The position numbers and the translations under genes are program-made. Under the pieces are notes generated by a model. It worked only from the letters and a program-made list of their open reading frames with translations, did not search any database and was not told the origin of the DNA. Of a DNA stretch of 12,421 nucleotides, positions 1 to 5,795 are shown in pieces. Where the stretch lies: NCBI GenBank assembly GCA_003164305.1, contig PLSZ01000513.1, positions 4,011 to 16,431 of the forward strand. The letters are read 5' to 3'. Origin of the DNA: Acetobacteraceae bacterium. Its GTDB lineage: Bacteria; Pseudomonadota; Alphaproteobacteria; Acetobacterales; Acetobacteraceae. Position 1 is the stretch's first letter. Each line of letters begins with the position of its first letter.

Positions 1-1
1 G

Positions 2-529
2 CCCGATGGCCATGTGGTGCGCGGCTGGGACTTCGCCGCGACGGCGAAGGACGACGGGAACGAGCCGGACTGGACGGTGGGCGTCAAACTCTGGCGCGCG
101 GGGGATCGTCAGTGGGTCGTGCTCGACGTCGTCCGCATCCGCGGCTCAGCGCTGCAGGTCGAGAAACTGCTGCTGCGGACGGCCGCCGGGGACGGCCGGA
201 ACGTCACCATCGCGTTGCCGCAAGACCCCGGCCAGGCGGGAAAGTTCCAGGCGTCCTGGTACACCGGGCGGTTGCGCGGGTTCCATGTGGTGTCGTCGCG
301 GGAAACCGGTCCGAAGACCGGGCGCGCGCGCTACGTCGCGACTCAGGTGGAGGCCGGGCACGTCGCGATCGTCCGCGCGCCCTGGAACCGCGCGTTCCTG
401 GAGGAGCTGCGCGATTTCCCAACCGGCACCCACGACGATCAGATCGACGCCCTGGCGCGGGCGTTCAACACGCTGGAGTCCGAGCCAACGGCGGCATCAA
501 GATCGCGGGTGCAACACATGGTCCGATAA
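2..529 (+). CDS. Phage terminase large subunit, C-terminal nuclease part (5' end outside window)
   Basis: The reading frame is open at the left edge (codons from base 2) and stops with TAA at 527-529, leaving about 175 residues. The visible part looks like the RNase H-fold nuclease domain that cuts concatemeric phage DNA during packaging. It begins with a GWDFAAT strand carrying the first metal-binding aspartate. The middle holds LPQDPGQAGK, and near the end is HDDQIDALARAFN, the acidic pair and helix typical of terminase C-termini. The ATPase half would lie upstream. No portal, capsid or other phage gene follows: the next gene is an aminotransferase on the opposite strand, so this is either the edge of a prophage or a remnant. 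The family call is fairly secure from the motifs. Whether the gene is intact cannot be judged. Confidence 0.82.
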   Translation, partial: PDGHVVRGWDFAATAKDDGNEPDWTVGVKLWRAGDRQWVVLDVVRIRGSALQVEKLLLRTAAGDGRNVTIALPQDPGQAGKFQASWYTGRLRGFHVVSSRETGPKTGRARYVATQVEAGHVAIVRAPWNRAFLEELRDFPTGTHDDQIDALARAFNTLESEPTAASRSRVQHMVR

Positions 530-672
530 GTCTGGCGATCAGGTTTTGCGAGAAGGCCGCCAGAGCCTTGACCTTGCCCCATGCGGGACGGCCTCTCCAC
601 GCGGGTTGGTATGACCCATCACGCCCCGGCGTTTTCGTAACCTTCGCGCCCCCTGTGCGACATCAGGCCGCT

Positions 673-1875
673 TCAGCGCAGCCCTTCGCAAAACCGTTGA
701 ATGCGCGTCATCGCCTCGGTCAGTTCCGCGTTCGAGTTGGCGTAGCTGATGCGGATATACCCCGGGTAGCAGAACGCCGCGCCATGCACCGTGGCGACGC
801 CTTCCTCATCCAGCAGCGCCAGAGCGAACGCCTCGTCATCATTGATCGCGCGGCCGCCTTTCGAGGTCTTGCCGATGCAGCCGTGGATCGACGGATAGAC
901 GTAGAACGCGCCGTCCGGCGTCGAGCAGTTGATCCCCTTCGCCTTGTTCAGTTCCGCGACGACGAGATCGCGCCGTTCCTCGAACACCTTGCGCATCGCT
1001 TCGACGGTGTCCTGCGGGCCGATGAAGGCTTCGACGGCGGCGGCCATGGCGATGGTGCTTGGGTTCGACGTAGACTGCGACTGTAACTTGTCCATCGCCT
1101 TGATCAGCGCGACCGGGCCCGCGCCGATTCCGATGCGCCAGCCGGTCATGGCATACGACTTCGACACGCCATGCACCGTCAGCGTGCGGTCCTTCAACCG
1201 CGGTTCGACCGCCACGATCGTGCCGGGCTTGAAACCATTGTACACCAGCCCGTCGTAAATATCGTCGGTCAGCACCCAAACATGCGGGTGCCGCATCAAC
1301 ACCTCGCAGATCGGCTTCAGCTCGTCCGCCGTATACGCGGCGCCGGTCGGGTTGCACGGGTTGTTGAGCATGAACCAGCGGGTCTTCGGCGTGATCGCCG
1401 CCTCCAGATCCTCCGCGCGCAGCTTGAAGCCGTTGTTCTGCGAGCATGGGATCAGCACGGGCTTGCCGTCGGACAGGGTGACGATGTCGGGATAGGTGAC
1501 CCAGCACGGGCTGGGGATGATCACCTCATCGCCCGCGTTCAGGGTGGCCAGCATGGCGTTGAACAGCACCTGCTTGGCGCCGGTGGAGACGATGATCTCC
1601 TCCGGCTTGTAGTCCAGACCCGAGTCGCGTTTCAGCTTCGCCGCCGCCGCCTTACGCAGCGCGGGGGTGCCTGAGACGTCGGTGTATTTGGTCTGGCCGC
1701 CCTCGATGGCGCGGATCGCCGCGTCTTTGATGTTCTGAGGCGTATCGAAGTCGGGCTCCCCCTGCGACAGGCTGATCACGTTTTTCCCGTCCGCGATCAT
1801 TTTCCGCGCGACCGTCGAGATGGCGATGGTCAGGCTGGGTTGGATGCGGTCGAGACGTTCGGCGGTCAGAGACAT
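673..1875 (-). CDS. aspC: Class I/II PLP-dependent aminotransferase, aspartate aminotransferase type
   Basis: A cytoplasmic 400-residue enzyme that transfers an amino group between aspartate (and often aromatic amino acids or prephenate in this subgroup) and 2-oxoglutarate. Family residues are visible: NPCNPTG with N175, D204-x-x-Y207 for the PLP ring, the PLP Schiff-base lysine K239 in SKSYAMTGWRIG, and R375 in YIRISYAN for the substrate carboxylate. W125 in SPCWVTYP is also typical of the Ib subgroup. I start at the ATG giving MSLTAERLDR. The frame is open 41 codons further upstream, but that extension is Pro/Arg-rich, low-complexity sequence not found in the family. No strong Shine-Dalgarno sequence is visible. 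The gene is transcribed alone and converges on the terminase fragment. Exact substrate preference (aspartate, aromatic or prephenate) is not determined. Confidence 0.93.
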   Translation of the reverse strand: MSLTAERLDRIQPSLTIAISTVARKMIADGKNVISLSQGEPDFDTPQNIKDAAIRAIEGGQTKYTDVSGTPALRKAAAAKLKRDSGLDYKPEEIIVSTGAKQVLFNAMLATLNAGDEVIIPSPCWVTYPDIVTLSDGKPVLIPCSQNNGFKLRAEDLEAAITPKTRWFMLNNPCNPTGAAYTADELKPICEVLMRHPHVWVLTDDIYDGLVYNGFKPGTIVAVEPRLKDRTLTVHGVSKSYAMTGWRIGIGAGPVALIKAMDKLQSQSTSNPSTIAMAAAVEAFIGPQDTVEAMRKVFEERRDLVVAELNKAKGINCSTPDGAFYVYPSIHGCIGKTSKGGRAINDDEAFALALLDEEGVATVHGAAFCYPGYIRISYANSNAELTEAMTRIQRFCEGLR

Positions 1876-2020
1876 GGTGGGTGGTTCCCGGTTGCGAAGG
1901 CGCGGGACACTAGTGAAACGGCGGCGTGGGGGCAACCGCGGTCGCCCGGGGGGCTGGGGTGAGGCCACGGCGGGACGCCGCGTCAACGGTTCCTTCACAC
2001 CTGGGCCCCAAAACAGGAAA

Positions 2021-2045
2021 GCCGGCGAGGATGGTCCCCGCCGGC
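2021..2045 (+). repeat. Hairpin upstream of the 31-aa ORF
   Basis: GCCGGCG at 2021-2027 is the reverse complement of CGCCGGC at 2039-2045. GG (2029-2030) can also pair with CC (2036-2037) inside, leaving a five-base loop ATGGT and one internal mismatch. The hairpin ends 8 bases before the AAGGAAG ribosome binding site of the small ORF at 2065, so in a transcript it would sit in the 5' leader. There is no T-run after it, so it does not look like a terminator. A regulatory role is inference. Confidence 0.5.
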
Positions 2046-2052
2046 CAACCAG

Positions 2053-2059
2053 AAGGAAG
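2053..2059 (+). promoter_or_regulatory. Ribosome binding site of the 31-aa ORF
   Basis: AAGGAAG sits 5 bases before the ATG at 2065. It is among the better Shine-Dalgarno matches in the window and is the main reason to treat such a short frame as translated. Confidence 0.55.
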
Positions 2060-2064
2060 TTGAG

Positions 2065-2160
2065 ATGCTACGAAAACTCATCTTCCTGCCGCTGATAATC
2101 GTGATCTTTGTCGTAAATGTCAAGATCATCCGGAAGCCGATCATCCGGAAAAAGCGGTAG
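2065..2160 (+). CDS. Small hypothetical membrane protein, 31 aa
   Basis: The frame runs from ATG at 2065 to TAG at 2158-2160. After MLRK comes a strongly hydrophobic stretch of about 15 residues (LIFLPLIIVIFVVNV, residues 5-19), long enough for a short single membrane span. It is followed by a very basic tail (KIIRKPIIRKKR). This suggests a bitopic protein with a cytoplasmic basic end. A good ribosome binding site precedes it and a hairpin lies just upstream. The coding pattern (Ile/Val/Leu-rich, lower GC than the surrounding DNA) differs from the random Ala/Arg/Pro-rich frames seen elsewhere in this DNA. The beginning loosely recalls LapA-type (DUF1049) small membrane proteins, but it is too short to assign. 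No function is known. It could also act as a leader peptide for the downstream rhodanese, 204 bases away. Confidence 0.5.
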   Translation: MLRKLIFLPLIIVIFVVNVKIIRKPIIRKKR

Positions 2161-2208
2161 GGAACGGGCCGGTTCGTTCGCGGGCCGACCCACCCCTGGT
2201 GACCCATA

Positions 2209-2251
2209 CGCCGGCCCCCTGCCCGCGCCAACCCGTATGTCCGGGCCGGCG
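2209..2251. repeat. 9-bp GC inverted repeat in intergenic region
   Basis: CGCCGGCCC (2209-2217) is perfectly complementary to GGGCCGGCG (2243-2251), with a 25-base spacer. A second pair, CATACG and CGTATG, lies partly within it at about 2205-2239. It follows the 31-aa ORF and precedes the rhodanese gene. With no T-run on either side it is not a classic terminator. It could fold in RNA read from either strand. At this base composition some such repeats arise by chance. Confidence 0.35.
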
Positions 2252-2295
2252 CCTCGCACCGCCGCCTCCTGGGCCCAGACCATTGCCCGAAACGA

Positions 2296-2316
2296 CGCCA
2301 GGTGCACACCCTGGCG
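2296..2316 (+). repeat. 7-bp-stem hairpin in the rhodanese leader
   Basis: CGCCAGG (2296-2302) pairs with CCTGGCG (2310-2316) around a 7-base loop. The outer bases GA and TC can extend it across a two-base bulge. It lies 49 bases before the rhodanese start codon, so it would be in the 5' leader of that mRNA. No T-run follows. Any regulatory effect is inference. Confidence 0.4.
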
Positions 2317-2364
2317 CGTCATGGCAAACTGACGCCAACCATCGCCACGCCAGGAGACGCCCGC

Positions 2365-2766
2365 ATGCAAATCAGGAAAGGCTACAAGCAACTCCTCGCC
2401 GAAGCGGAAGCGCAAATCGAAACGCTCACGCCGGAGCAGGCCATCGCCGAACACGGCCGCGACAACGTCGTCTTCGTCGATCTGCGTGATCCCCGCGAAC
2501 TCGACCGCGAGGGCAAGATGCCGGGCGCCTTCGCCTGCACCCGCGGCATGCTGGAGTTCTGGATCGATCCGGAAAGCCCCTACGCCAAACCGATCTTCGC
2601 CGAGGACAAACGTTTCATCTTCTTCTGCGCCGGCGGCTGGCGCTCGGCGCTCGCCGCGAAGACCGCGAAGGAGATGGGCCTGGAAAACGTCGCCCATATC
2701 GAGGGCGGCTTCGGCGCCTGGAAGAAAGCCGGCGGGCCGGCCGAACCGCCCAAACCCAGGACGTAA
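2365..2766 (+). CDS. Single-domain rhodanese-like sulfurtransferase
   Basis: A 133-residue protein, the usual length for a one-domain rhodanese, without signal peptide and so probably cytoplasmic. Proteins of this family carry sulfane sulfur as a persulfide on an active-site cysteine. Family marks are VFVDLRDPREL (residues 37-45 region, the CH2A-like motif), the active-site loop with C88 in FFCAGGWRS (residues 86-94), and the C-terminal HIEGGFGAWKKAG. The start is the ATG preceded by AGGAG at 2352-2356, 8 bases away. An in-frame GTG 63 bases upstream would add a non-conserved tail that overlaps a hairpin. The gene stands alone on the plus strand and converges on the ammonia-lyase-like gene. 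Neither the sulfur donor nor the acceptor can be inferred. Confidence 0.9.
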   Translation: MQIRKGYKQLLAEAEAQIETLTPEQAIAEHGRDNVVFVDLRDPRELDREGKMPGAFACTRGMLEFWIDPESPYAKPIFAEDKRFIFFCAGGWRSALAAKTAKEMGLENVAHIEGGFGAWKKAGGPAEPPKPRT

Positions 2767-2856
2767 GACCCGTTCCCCTGGTTCCCCGAATTTCAGCATC
2801 TCATCAGCCAGCCAGACCGGGTAAATGCAACCGCATGTCGAGCGCAGGTGAGCCAG

Positions 2857-3993
2857 TCATGCCGATCCGCGCACCAACTGTTCGTAAAGCAGCGGATCGG
2901 TCGCTCCCTCGGTATTGAAGGCCAATACGCGGCTTCCGGCGTCCAGTCCAAGAGCAGACGCGGCCTCGGTATCGCCCATCGCCAACCGGAAGCCGGCCAG
3001 ACCGGCGACTCCGGATTCACCCGCGACAATGCCGGACGTCGCCAAAAGTCGCATCGTGGCAATCGCCGCTGCATCCGGGATGGCCATGAAGGCGGTGGCC
3101 GAGCGCTCCAGTTCCTGCCAGGCGAGTAGGCTCGGTTCACCGCAGGCCAGGCCGGCCATGATCGTATCGAGTTCGCCTCCCACCAATGTCAGCCTCCCGG
3201 CCTGAGCGCTTGTCAGCAGGCACGCGGCGCGGTCGGGTTCCACGACGATCAAGGCCGGCGCGGGGTTCCAGCGTGCCCGGGTTTGCACCGCGACGGCGGC
3301 CGCGGCACCACCGACGCCGCCCTGGATGAACACGTGAGTCGGTGCGGGACCGGTCCATTGATCCGCCGCCTCATCGGCCATCAGGCGGTAGCCTTGCATG
3401 ATGTCGCGCGGAATCTCGGTGTAGCCGGGCCAGGAGGTGTCGGACACGACGAACCAGCCGTTCGTTTCGGCGTCTCGGGCGCAGGCATGTACCGCGTCGT
3501 CGTAGGTCCCGGGGACGCGACGGATCTCGGCCCCATACGCGCCGATGGCGGCCTCTCGCCCGGCGCTGACCGTGGCGTGCAAATAGATCACGCATCGGCA
3601 ATGGAACCGGGAGGCGGCCCAGGCGACGGCGCGGCCGTGGTTGCCGTCGGTGGCGGAGGCGATGGTGATGGCGCCCGTGGCCTCGGCGTAGCGGCCGCTG
3701 GTAAGGTCGGCCGAGCGGGCGGACGGGGCGACACCGCGGCGCGACAACTCCCCGGCCAGTAGGTTGACCACCGCGTAGGCGCCGCCCAGGGCCTTGAAAC
3801 TGCCCAGGCCGAAGCGCCCGGATTCATCCTTCAGGCGGATCGTTCCGGGCAGCGGCAGATCGCGCAGCGGCGTGTGCGCGTAGCCCTCCCAACTGGTGAT
3901 CTCGGCCTTGGCGCGGCGGAACCCGGCGGCGGGCAGCGTGACGATCCCAGGCGTGCCGTGGCGCGGGTTCATGAACAGAGTGAACGTGGTCAT
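2857..3993 (-). CDS. Diaminopropionate ammonia-lyase-like PLP enzyme
   Basis: A 378-residue fold-type II PLP enzyme most like diaminopropionate ammonia-lyase (EC 4.3.1.15, which turns 2,3-diaminopropionate into pyruvate and ammonia). The motif KDESGRFGLGSFKALGG holds the presumed PLP lysine K67. SATDGNHG (D116) and VSDTSWPGYTEIP (D185) match the positions of the two catalytic aspartates known in the E. coli enzyme, allowing for a 6-residue insertion between about residues 85 and 99. QGGVGG at about 224-229 is the PLP phosphate loop. The start is the ATG giving MTTFTLF, which fits the family N-terminus. An ATG 27 bases upstream at 4018-4020 is possible. The gene is divergent from the cyclase gene, with a palindrome in the 91-bp gap. 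A threonine dehydratase or a related amino-acid lyase is less likely but possible. Confidence 0.82.
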   Translation of the reverse strand: MTTFTLFMNPRHGTPGIVTLPAAGFRRAKAEITSWEGYAHTPLRDLPLPGTIRLKDESGRFGLGSFKALGGAYAVVNLLAGELSRRGVAPSARSADLTSGRYAEATGAITIASATDGNHGRAVAWAASRFHCRCVIYLHATVSAGREAAIGAYGAEIRRVPGTYDDAVHACARDAETNGWFVVSDTSWPGYTEIPRDIMQGYRLMADEAADQWTGPAPTHVFIQGGVGGAAAAVAVQTRARWNPAPALIVVEPDRAACLLTSAQAGRLTLVGGELDTIMAGLACGEPSLLAWQELERSATAFMAIPDAAAIATMRLLATSGIVAGESGVAGLAGFRLAMGDTEAASALGLDAGSRVLAFNTEGATDPLLYEQLVRGSA

Positions 3994-4023
3994 CGGCGGA
4001 CCGTGGCGCGGCGGACGCATCGG

Positions 4024-4037
4024 CGCAAGCTCTTGCG
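4024..4037. promoter_or_regulatory. 14-bp palindrome between divergent lyase and cyclase genes (candidate operator)
   Basis: CGCAAG-CT-CTTGCG is a perfect dyad with a two-base centre. It lies in the 91-bp gap between the divergent starts at 3993 and 4085, where a shared operator would be expected. No regulator gene is adjacent, so the binding protein is unknown. If the lyase started at 4020 instead, the palindrome would lie only 3 bases from its start codon. Confidence 0.4.
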
Positions 4038-4084
4038 TGACGATAGGAAGTCGGGAACATGCAGCGCGTGAGGGAGAGCGCGCC

Positions 4085-4975
4085 ATGATCCACGACCATG
4101 CCAAATGGGGACCCGCCGATCAGTTGGGAGCAGGCAATTTACTGACCGCGGAAAAGCGGCTGGCGGCGCTGGCGAGCGTGCGGCAAGGCCGGGTCTACGA
4201 CGTCAGCCATGAGATCTTCATGGGCGCGCCCTACATGGCGCCCAACCAGACGCCGTATCTGATGTCGATCTTCGGCTCCTGGCGCGACACCATCAAGCGC
4301 CGCCGCAAGCTGGGCGCCACCAACGACGCCGGAACGAACCTGGAGCGGATCGAGATGACCGCGCATGTCGGCACCCATATCGACGCGCTTGGCCACTTTT
4401 CCAGCGGCGACATGCTCTACAACGGCAATTGCGCCGCCGACGTGGTGACGGACTGGGGATTGGACCGGCTGGGGATCGAGCATGCGCCGCCGATGATCAC
4501 CCGCGGGCTGCTGTTCGACGTGGCCGGGGCGGATGGCGGTCCGCATCTGTCGCCCGGCCGGACCGTCACCCCCGAGGAACTGAAGCGCGCCGCCGATGCG
4601 GGCGGATTCTCGGTCGAGCCGGGCGACATCGCGCTGATCCGCACCGGCTGGGGCCGTTACTTCGGCACCAATAACGCGAAGTATCTGGAAGGCGAGCCCG
4701 GCATCGACGTGCCGGCCGCGCGTTGGCTGATCGATCAGGGCATCACCGCCATCGGCGCCGACAACATGGCGGTGGAGGTGCTGCCGAACCCGGACAAGAG
4801 CATCATGATGCCGGTGCATCAGTTCTGTCTCGCCGAATGCGGGGTTTATCTCATTGAAAACCTGATGTTGGAGGAAATGGCGCGCGACCGGGTGCACAGC
4901 GCGTGTTTCATTCTGCTGGCGACGAAATTCCGCGGCGCGACGGGATCGCCGGCGCGGCCGATCGCGATGATTTAG
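4085..4975 (+). CDS. Cyclase / kynurenine formamidase-family metal-dependent hydrolase
   Basis: A 296-residue protein of the cyclase family (PF04199: bacterial kynurenine formamidase, isatin hydrolase and relatives), which opens or forms amide and lactam-type bonds using a bound divalent metal. The signature TAHVGTHIDALGHF gives the metal ligands H94, H98 and D100, with H104 as the likely catalytic histidine. ALIRTGWGRYF at about 183-193 and GADNMAVE at about 224-231 are also family-like. It is longer than the roughly 210-residue KynB type and has an N-terminal extension (residues 1-60), so I do not call it KynB. The ATG at 4085 is set by GAGGGAGAG at 4070-4078; the frame is open further upstream but runs into the divergent gene. 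Being divergent from the lyase suggests a shared catabolic pathway. Substrate unknown; no signal peptide. Confidence 0.87.
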   Translation: MIHDHAKWGPADQLGAGNLLTAEKRLAALASVRQGRVYDVSHEIFMGAPYMAPNQTPYLMSIFGSWRDTIKRRRKLGATNDAGTNLERIEMTAHVGTHIDALGHFSSGDMLYNGNCAADVVTDWGLDRLGIEHAPPMITRGLLFDVAGADGGPHLSPGRTVTPEELKRAADAGGFSVEPGDIALIRTGWGRYFGTNNAKYLEGEPGIDVPAARWLIDQGITAIGADNMAVEVLPNPDKSIMMPVHQFCLAECGVYLIENLMLEEMARDRVHSACFILLATKFRGATGSPARPIAMI

Positions 4976-5002
4976 GGACCATCGTCACGGGCACGGACCG
5001 GA

Positions 5003-5455
5003 TCAATCGAGTGCGTCACCCTCCCACGGATTAACGATCCGCACCCCGGCGCGAACGAAATCCTCCACGTTACGGGTCGCGACGCCCAGTTGATGCACCA
5101 AAGCCGTCGCGGCGAGCAGCACGTCCGGTTGCGAGTAAGTGTAGTTCGCCTTCCGGCCCTCGGAGGCCAGACGGCACCATTGGGTCAGCACAGCCGCGTC
5201 GACTTCCAGCACACGGGCGCCAAACCAGGGCAGCACACCGTCCTGAACCCAGACTTCCAGTTCGGCGCGGAACCCGGGATCGTCGGCCCGCTCGATCCCA
5301 AACCGGATCTCAGCGAGACTGACCTGGCTGATGTAGCACGCGACCGGGGGCACCCGCTCCGACCACGCGCGCACGTTTGGCGAACAACGACGCCCCTTGC
5401 GTAGCTCCGAGATAACGTTGGTATCGACCAGCCAGCCCCGAACCGAGGCCGCCAT
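5003..5455 (-). CDS. PIN-domain ribonuclease toxin, FitB/VapC type
   Basis: A 150-residue PIN-domain protein, the toxin of a type II toxin-antitoxin pair and a Mg/Mn-dependent RNase in this family. The acidic site is visible: D11 in WLVDTNVISEL, E49 in SLAEIRFGIE, D111 in SQPDVLLAATAL, and D132 in TRNVEDF. The ending VNPWE is characteristic of the FitB branch, so the fold and likely activity are well supported. The start is ambiguous: a GTG at 5456-5458 gives a 4-nt GTGA overlap with the antitoxin stop, while the next codon is ATG (5453-5455), overlapping by one base as TGATG. I use the ATG. Either way translation is coupled to the antitoxin. The catalytic residues look complete. RNA target unknown. 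Confidence 0.88.
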   Translation of the reverse strand: MAASVRGWLVDTNVISELRKGRRCSPNVRAWSERVPPVACYISQVSLAEIRFGIERADDPGFRAELEVWVQDGVLPWFGARVLEVDAAVLTQWCRLASEGRKANYTYSQPDVLLAATALVHQLGVATRNVEDFVRAGVRIVNPWEGDALD

Positions 5456-5763
5456 CACCGCTCAAAAACGGGCGGTTCGCGCATCGGCGAGCGGTCCCGC
5501 GTCAGCGCGTCGTCGAAGGAATCCAACCGGGTGAACGGCCCTTCCCCGAACAACGCCGCGAGGCTGCCTCTGGCGGCCGGTGCCAGCCGAGCGTATGCCT
5601 GTGCCGACAGGATCACCACGGCTTCGCGCCCCCGCACACTCACGCGTTGAGGCACCCCTTGCTCCGCCAGTCTGACCACTTCACTGAACCTCGCTTTGGC
5701 GTCTTCCAGCTTCCAGACCGCCGAGTCCTTGGCGGCTCGATCCGGATTCTCTACGGGAGACAT
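5455..5763 (-). CDS. Type II antitoxin, Phd/YefM family
   Basis: A 102-residue partner of the PIN toxin. The N-terminal half, about residues 15-60 (WKLEDAKARFSEVVRLA, then RVSVRGREAVVILSAQAYARL), is the Phd/YefM DNA-binding and dimerisation fold. The C-terminal part (GEGPFTRLDSF to PPVFER) would wrap and inhibit the toxin. The pair has the usual order, antitoxin first, with overlapping stop and start codons. By family precedent the antitoxin, alone or with toxin, represses its own promoter. The perfect 17-bp palindrome 16 bases upstream of its start codon is the obvious candidate site. AAGGG, 9 bases before the ATG, may be the ribosome binding site. An ATG start at 5763 fits the family's length. 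Confidence 0.85.
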   Translation of the reverse strand: MSPVENPDRAAKDSAVWKLEDAKARFSEVVRLAEQGVPQRVSVRGREAVVILSAQAYARLAPAARGSLAALFGEGPFTRLDSFDDALTRDRSPMREPPVFER

Positions 5764-5778
5764 GTTAAGATACCCTTA

Positions 5779-5795
5779 CTGACCAGTCTGGTCAG
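5779..5795. promoter_or_regulatory. Perfect 17-bp palindrome in divergent antitoxin / lipoprotein promoter region
   Basis: CTGACCAG-T-CTGGTCAG has two perfect 8-base arms and a one-base centre. It occupies more than half of the 32-bp gap between the antitoxin start (5763) and the DUF3574 gene start (5796), ending directly against that ATG. The position fits an autoregulatory site for the toxin-antitoxin complex, but the shape also resembles TetR-family operators. On the minus strand, CTGACC then 17 bases then TATCTT is a weak sigma-70-like match overlapping it, though it would put the transcript start at or after the ATG. A dyad of this length and precision is unlikely to be chance. The bound protein is not known. 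Confidence 0.65.

Noticed and set aside
553..569. AAGGC / GCCTT short inverted repeat between terminase and aminotransferase as a terminator
   Set aside because: Only a 5-bp stem and no T-run on either strand.
112..1086. Long plus-strand open frame of 324 codons
   Set aside because: It overlaps the terminase end in another frame and then runs antisense to the aminotransferase. Its product is Arg/Ala-rich without motifs, a shadow frame of high-GC DNA.
2068..2799. Minus-strand open frame of 243 codons
   Set aside because: It lies antisense to the rhodanese gene and the small ORF, and its product has no recognisable motif. The plus-strand rhodanese has clear catalytic residues and a ribosome binding site.
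4139..4897. Minus-strand open frame antisense to the cyclase gene
   Set aside because: Wholly inside a gene with strong family motifs; composition is that of a reverse-complement shadow.
4085..4975. Naming the cyclase-family gene kynB
   Set aside because: The protein is much longer than KynB and no kynurenine pathway gene is in the window.
5779..5795. The 17-bp palindrome as a transcription terminator
   Set aside because: It lies between two divergent gene starts, has no T-run and a one-base centre that cannot form a hairpin loop, so an operator is the better reading.
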